From Paragorgia papillata (lineage: Eukaryota; Cnidaria; Anthozoa; Scleralcyonacea; Coralliidae), in assembly GCA_035771165.1 (NCBI GenBank), contig JAWNZC010000179.1:2167501-2231500 (forward strand): a DNA stretch of 64,000 bases, in the 5' to 3' direction. The position numbers and the translations under genes are program-made. Of the stretch, positions 58,808-64,000 are shown piece after piece; the stretch's first letter is position 1, and each line of letters starts with the position of its first letter. The notes under the pieces were generated by a model. The model was not told the DNA's origin. It was given only the letters and a program-made list of their open reading frames with translations, and ran no database searches.

Positions 58808-59063
58808 ATAAGGGACGACTCAAAGGGACCCGTCCAGTCCTTTCGCGGCTTTTCCAAAATATGTCGTCATATATGTTTTTCCAAAAAGCTAGGGTCAAAA
58901 CCAGATTTCTGATTAGGGTTAGTGTTGTGGTCAGGGTATTGAAAAGATTACCAAAATCTTGAGATTCGCTGAAGTTTGACGACAAATTTGGAAAAAACAA
59001 ATTTGACGGCATATTTTGGAAAAGCCGCGAAGACTGGACGGGTCCTTTTGAATCATCCCTTTT
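58808..59063. mobile_element. Palindromic MITE (ccgtccagtcctttcgc)
   Basis: The ends gggacccgtccagtcctttc and inverse match the inner element at 19540-19795. It lies 55 bp upstream of EHMT exon a. Confidence 0.88.
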
Positions 59064-59097
59064 AACCTCGACCACAGTAAAAACCTAAATATATTAC

Positions 59098-59638
59098 ATT
59101 TATTAACGGAGTTTGACTTTACGGTAAAGTATTTGCCTCAGGTTTTCGTAAGACCAAACAAAACAAAAAAAAGAGAGCGAGGTCTGTGCGAAAAACGCGA
59201 TAAAAGTGCTTTGTAAAGAAAACCCCGAGAAAACGAGGTAAATAACGAATTTACTATATGGCTATTGGTTCATTTTCGTTTTAAGATATGACCGTTGTTT
59301 TTGTCCTCAGAGTTTACCGTTACCTCACCTGTTAACGTTTTCGTGTCGCTTCTTGTTTACACCGGTTCGGCTTTCATTTGTCGTGTTTTTAGGTAAACAG
59401 CAAAACAAGCACTATTAATATTCCAACAAATTTTATTGTTCGAAATATCTGAATAAAAATACCTAGTTCTCTTTTATCTGTATTAAAATCAACTCAGAAA
59501 TTTTCCCGCCAAACTTACGAGTCCGAGAAAAAGTGTATTGACCCAGAGGTGAATAACGTGAAATCCCAACCACTAATCAACCAATCAGACTGCGTCGTTT
59601 TGCGTACGTATCGGAAAACCAGCTAAACCATATAATAA
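59098..59638. mobile_element. P1-type hairpin MITE with CCAAT/TATA-like end
   Basis: A degenerate hairpin (tttacggtaaagtatttgcc) is followed by the P1 body (cgcttcttgtttacaccggt). It ends with CCAAT at 59581 and CCATATAATA at 59628. Confidence 0.82.
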
Positions 59639-59639
59639 A

Positions 59640-61195
59640 AAATAGGTATAGGCGCTACATGTGTCTGCCTTTCGGAATCGCTAGATGCGATCATTTCGGT
59701 AATATTCGTTAAGATGAAGCAAAAGAAAAAGTTCAATCAATGACAATGTCTTTTCAAACAGATTTATGATGCTTTGAATGGCCTGTGGCAAGCGGAAATA
59801 GCCCTTATTACGAGTTGTTGTTTTGACTCATGCTCACAAGTATCAGATTATAGTCTGGATGAGTTATAAACAAAACGCGCTACAGCAAAAATCTGATTGT
59901 TCGAAGAAATTTAGTTCTCGGATGGACTGAAAGCCAGATTGTATATCAAAATAAACCGAAACGCACGAAGGACAATCGGAATCCTGTAACGAAATTATAA
60001 CGAGGGGAGTAGACTAAATCGTAAAATAGTGAAAACTGGAAGGGGTCATTGACTCGTATTCTTATTTTGGTTATATATCATCCCTTTATAGTAAGCCAAT
60101 TGGCAAACCAAATTCGCTATATGCAAATTGTCAACTAAAAAGCAGCAACTCCGAACGTATTCGGAGGGCAAAGCTGATATTCTTAGCATTAACCAAACGC
60201 AAAATAGTCCGAAATCGTTTTGAACTCAACGAGCTAATAAATAAAATTTCAAAACCTTCTAAGATTAATTTCTATCCGACTGTCATACAGCAGGAGATGC
60301 AACTATACTCCGTCGGCCTAACGACAGTTCATCCAATAGGATGATGGTAAAACGCAAGATAGAAAGTTACCTACAAGATGCACCCTAGATGCACGATGAC
60401 ATGCCTGCCTGCCTTATCAGGCAGACACAAAAATTGCTAAAACTTCCCAATGGTAACGTTTTTGACATTTTGAGTGCTGAGTTGATAAACTGCCAAGATT
60501 AGTTTTGACTCAACAAGCTACTGTAGTGTCTATTGTCTTAGAACTCCAGTTATGCTCTATCGAAATAACACTATTTCATATATTTCAGTACAGAAATGAA
60601 TACCTTGCTATTCAAATCAAGGAACGGGCATTTTCAGATTGTTGCTCTTTCAATGCCATCAAGTGACGACCTACACATAATTTGTTTATAATTTTCCCCC
60701 AGCACAGCAACCACGCGACGCAAATGTGCCCAGTGGTTCATTTGGCTACGACATATCCAGCAAAGGAACACGTGACGCAACGTCACAGCTATCTCCACTG
60801 GTATCCTCACAGAAACTCGGCCATGGCAAGTTTACAGGCGACTATCTAACCTGACAGAGTCAGGCTCGCTTTTCCCTTCCCGAAACGCGGGAAACTTGCA
60901 GCGGCTATCTGACTCTTCAGTGCAGCACGCCACCGCCCCCACAGCCAATATTGTATGCGGACGATACTGTCCATGTACAGTATAGGTTAAGAACCTCACC
61001 CGAAGTTTATTAGCGATATATAAACTAATAAACTAAGGGCGAGGTTCTTAAGTTATTTATAACATGATCAAAGAGGTTTTCTAAAGAATTCAATAGGAAA
61101 AGAACTTGTGACGAGGTTCTATTGTTATTGCGAGGTTTATATAAGGTTGGGAGGTTTATAACCTGTATATAAACCGCGGTACATCAAAGAAAACC
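59640..61195. other. Region upstream of EHMT exon a, no coding exon identified
   Basis: A GC-richer patch at 60700-60960 could be a 5' exon or promoter of EHMT, but no splice donor with the required phase was found. 60990-61180 holds aggttcttaa/gaggtttata repeats. Confidence 0.35.
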
Positions 61196-61200
61196 GACTT

Positions 61201-62480
61201 CATCATATTATAATAGAATAGAATAGAATAAAACTTTATTTTACGAGGGAAAAGACGTATTAACCGTAAAGGTTATCTAACATACGGCCCTCACAATATT
61301 ACAATATTTACAAATACAACAGACATAACTAATACACTATATATGGAAATAATGTCAAGTGATAAACTAGTCAAGTAGAAACACATTTACAATTCAATAA
61401 AAAATTACAATTGACGCAAAAAAGGTCTTCCAGATGGTAATATGGGTAAATTTATGAAGAAAGTAATTACGGAGTTTGCGTTTAGTAGTAGTTAATCTTA
61501 ACGTGAAAGCATCAAAAGTACATGCAGGTGACATGGCAAGCTGTTTGCAATCACTATCTAAGGCGTTAAAGAGAATTGAGACGCTGTAGAGAAATGTTCG
61601 TTTACCAGAATTAGTGCGCGGGTAAGGAAGCTTAAGGTCATATAAGCATGCAGGCTCTAGTACGAGCGTGTTGTCGAGTGGCAGATAAGAAATTGAACAT
61701 AAAATAAAAAGACGGTGGAGCATTAGGATTGATTAGTATATTTAATAGTAGAAGAAGCTTCCTAAACTTAGATAAAAAATTGGAATCCACTTAAGCTGAG
61801 AAAAAAGGAGAACAGAAGAAGTAGAATACTCAGCATCTAAGATAATACGTGCTGCACGCTTTTGAAGGCGAAGAATTCTTTGCAAAAGTGTTTTGGAACA
61901 ATTACCCCAAGTGACAGAGCAGTAAATAATATTGGCATGAATGCAGGAGTTATAAAAACGAAGAGCACAATCTTTAGTTAAGAAAGGCTTAATCCGACGC
62001 AGTAATGCAAGTCTACTATTGAGGGTTGAACATAAGTTTTCGATGTGATTAGTCCAAGTTAAATGGCTGTCCAAGGTCACACCCAGTACTTTAGCTTGCG
62101 TGACCTGTTCAATCTCTTCGCTGTTTAATGTGGCCGAGAGATCGATCAGAAATAACCCTGAATTGTTGGATGGAATGGTAAAAAAAGGACGATAAACGGT
62201 AAAAAATGGACTTATAGACGACTTAGGGAAAACGCCTCGGATGAACCATGTAACGAAAATAGGTAAATGATCACTTAATCCAATAGGTAAAGTACCGGAT
62301 TTAAAAACATTATCCTTGTGAGTAACGTAAATATGATCAATAAGAGATCCAGAAATAGGTCTGGTCGGTACGGTTATAAGTTGGTGAAGATTAAAAGAAC
62401 TAAACTAGAAGTTACTATCGCAAGGGAAGTGCTGCCTCAAAAGCAATGGGAAGCCTAATTTTTTATAAAATTTCAAAAAT
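61201..62480 (-). pseudogene. CR1/L2-like LINE: endonuclease end fused to reverse-transcriptase end
   Basis: The minus strand reads endonuclease end TRPISGSLIDHIYVTHKDNV with GLSDHLPIF (the SDH catalytic motif), then within about 50 residues VLGVTLDSHLTWTNHIENLC and LLQRILRLQKRAARIILDAE, the end of a reverse transcriptase. The RT palm with its catalytic aspartates is missing, so this is an internally deleted copy. Stops also occur near 61735. The 3' end finishes with a (TTCTA)n tail at 61208-61230. Confidence 0.85.
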
Positions 62481-63719
62481 GAACCCTGGGATTGATTATA
62501 TAAATTGTAACAGACATACTGTAGTAGTATGTACACATTTTTTCAATTCTTTTAATTATATTTAAATACAGCAGACTTAAATTACAAATAACTATCACTT
62601 AATGTATCTGAATATAATTGGCAAGGCTTTTGACTGCATACACAGTATACTACAAACAATATGACTATGCGTTGATGTTTGGTAAACAAATTTATGATAA
62701 ATCACTGTCACTATAAATCATGCTTCTTACTGTGACAAAGCTGTCAGTGGAATCAGGAGTGTCTGATATGTTATGGCAAAGCAAGCACCAAACCAATAGG
62801 CACCGACTAAATAAATACCAGAAATGGTATGTAACAAGTGTTTACAGTATTTGTTGCTCCATTGTTTATATTGTCTAACTTTCTAACTTGTTGAGAATAT
62901 AATACTTTCAAGGAGATCTTTGTGATGTATATTAAGTCATTGCACATGTCCACAACTCCACATATACTGTAATTGTCATTTGGGAATACACAACTGCAAC
63001 CACTGTATTTTATTTTCCCAAAGAACTTGTAATATTGTATTTACTCTGCATACCAAATATGGTTATCCATGGCACACAAATAATTTCCATTGTCCACTGA
63101 ATTTTCACAAAGTGAACAATTCCATTGTCCACTGAATTTTCACAAAGCTGAGGTAAATAATTTCTTGAAGACAGTGCCATGTACAGTTCATTACATATAC
63201 AGTGTATGTATCCACATACAGCTTTGTGCACGAATCCATTGTAGAAACCACTGTAGATTATTTCCTCAAATCCAAGTCAGATGATCGTAGGAACAACAGT
63301 TGGTAAGTTGTTCAGCGACAGAAATCCCTCACGAGGAATGAGATCATTGTTAAAAGCATTCAAGTACATGTTGTCTCCTTAATTGTACTAAGACATTGTC
63401 GATGGTTGTCGAGTTCCACTCGATAACTGGAATAGTTTGTGCTGTTAACAGCGCCGATAAACTCATGAAAGAACACTGCTTTCCTCGAGACTGGCCACTG
63501 AAACCTTCATGGCCTTGATGAATACTTCCACGAGAAAGTAAAGACATGATGTATTTGTTCTTACCGTGAATTTTCTGTCGAGGAAGAACATCGAAAAGCT
63601 CTGAATATCGAAGGCAACGTGTAGCGGAACATGCGCACTGAGGCTCATATATGGATGACGTAATGCCGACAGACAAATAATATTAAACAAACGCAAAATT
63701 TAACAAATCGAGATCTGGT
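62481..63719. mobile_element. Insertion inside the LINE endonuclease region
   Basis: The sequence between the two endonuclease parts is AT-rich and unrelated to the LINE. It has a tandem 32-bp duplication (ttccattgtccactgaattt) at 63088-63148. Its ends are not precisely placed. Confidence 0.5.
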
Positions 63720-64000
63720 CGGCTATACATAGCTCGGAAAAAGGACTGGGCACGAGGCAACGTCAAGAATAGTGAGCTGCCTCCCTTCGGTTGGCAGCAA
63801 TAAATTTTTAAAGCGCTTACTGCATGACTGAGATAACAAATCAATATTAAAGTCGCCTAGGATAATTGTTTGGTTATCCTCAGTGTCTGCTTTAGATAGC
63901 ATACTATCAAAAATGGCCAAGAAAGAAGCATCAGATGAAGGAGGACGATAAATAAAGGAGACCAATATCGGTTTAGAGTGAGGAAAATTGATCTCAATCC
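63720..64000 (-). pseudogene. LINE apurinic endonuclease fragment
   Basis: The minus frame reads MVSFIYRPPSSDASFLAIFD and later IILGDFNIDLL, the YRPP and GDFN motifs of non-LTR endonucleases. It continues past the window's right edge and is probably the 5' part of the LINE at 61201-62480. Confidence 0.85.

Noticed and set aside
60815..60860. Candidate EHMT first exon with ATGGCCGAG on the minus strand
   Set aside because: Its nearest donor leaves two bases, but exon a needs one; joining would shift the frame.

Overview
The window is animal genomic DNA. It is AT-rich, has canonical GT/AG introns, small exons and a very dense load of transposons, and it suggests a cnidarian such as a coral or sea anemone. 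The host assignment is inference. It rests on the repeat style (palindromic MITEs, Penelope-type hammerhead motifs, 5S-derived SINEs, CR1/L2-like LINE pieces) and on an invertebrate-type single EHMT gene.

One host gene occupies almost everything. Seventeen minus-strand exons between 58753 and 2220 join, with intron phases that match at every junction checked, into an EHMT (G9a/GLP) histone H3 lysine 9 methyltransferase. From the N terminus the order is: a basic, proline-rich leader (58340-58753); a 3.9 kb exon with 15 degenerate tandem repeats followed by a long acidic, serine-rich tail (54157-58094); four small linker exons with basic clusters (50.7, 46.4, 41.2 and 40.4 kb); the ankyrin repeats (35.1 to 16.7 kb); a linker (14.8 kb); and the beginning of the pre-SET zinc cluster (14.4, 14.2 and 2.2 kb). 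The rest of pre-SET, the SET domain and the post-SET lie off the left end. The first exon or exons lie to the right of 58753. About 1,900 residues are covered. One ankyrin half-repeat of about 16 residues between 27.5 and 35.1 kb was not found.

Nearly all other DNA from 2.3 to 58 kb is therefore intronic, and it is packed with mobile DNA. Main blocks from left to right: TIR elements and a 33-bp minisatellite (1-2 kb); a foldback element (3.2-11.8 kb) split by a 16-copy, 431-bp tandem array that sits at a duplicated TA; many palindromic MITEs (10-20 kb); a 19-bp minisatellite (21.3-21.8 kb); tRNA- and 5S-derived SINEs (20-24 kb); a Penelope-like remnant with hammerhead-ribozyme cores in inverted orientation (24.4-25.4 kb); several copies of a MITE carrying CRE and ATGGCGG motifs; a LINE piece nested in a repeat that is itself embedded in a pentanucleotide satellite (37-38.7 kb); polypyrimidine and minisatellite tracts (40.5-41.1 and 46.7-50.6 kb); and an internally deleted CR1/L2-like LINE at the right end (61.2-64 kb).

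No bacterial-type operon, CRISPR array, rRNA gene or intact tRNA gene was seen. The many short open frames in the satellites are repeat artefacts. The most noteworthy items are the lineage-specific repeat domain of the EHMT N terminus, the TIR-bounded 431-bp array, the hammerhead cores, and a set of MITE ends with a fixed-spacing CCAAT/TATA-like module.
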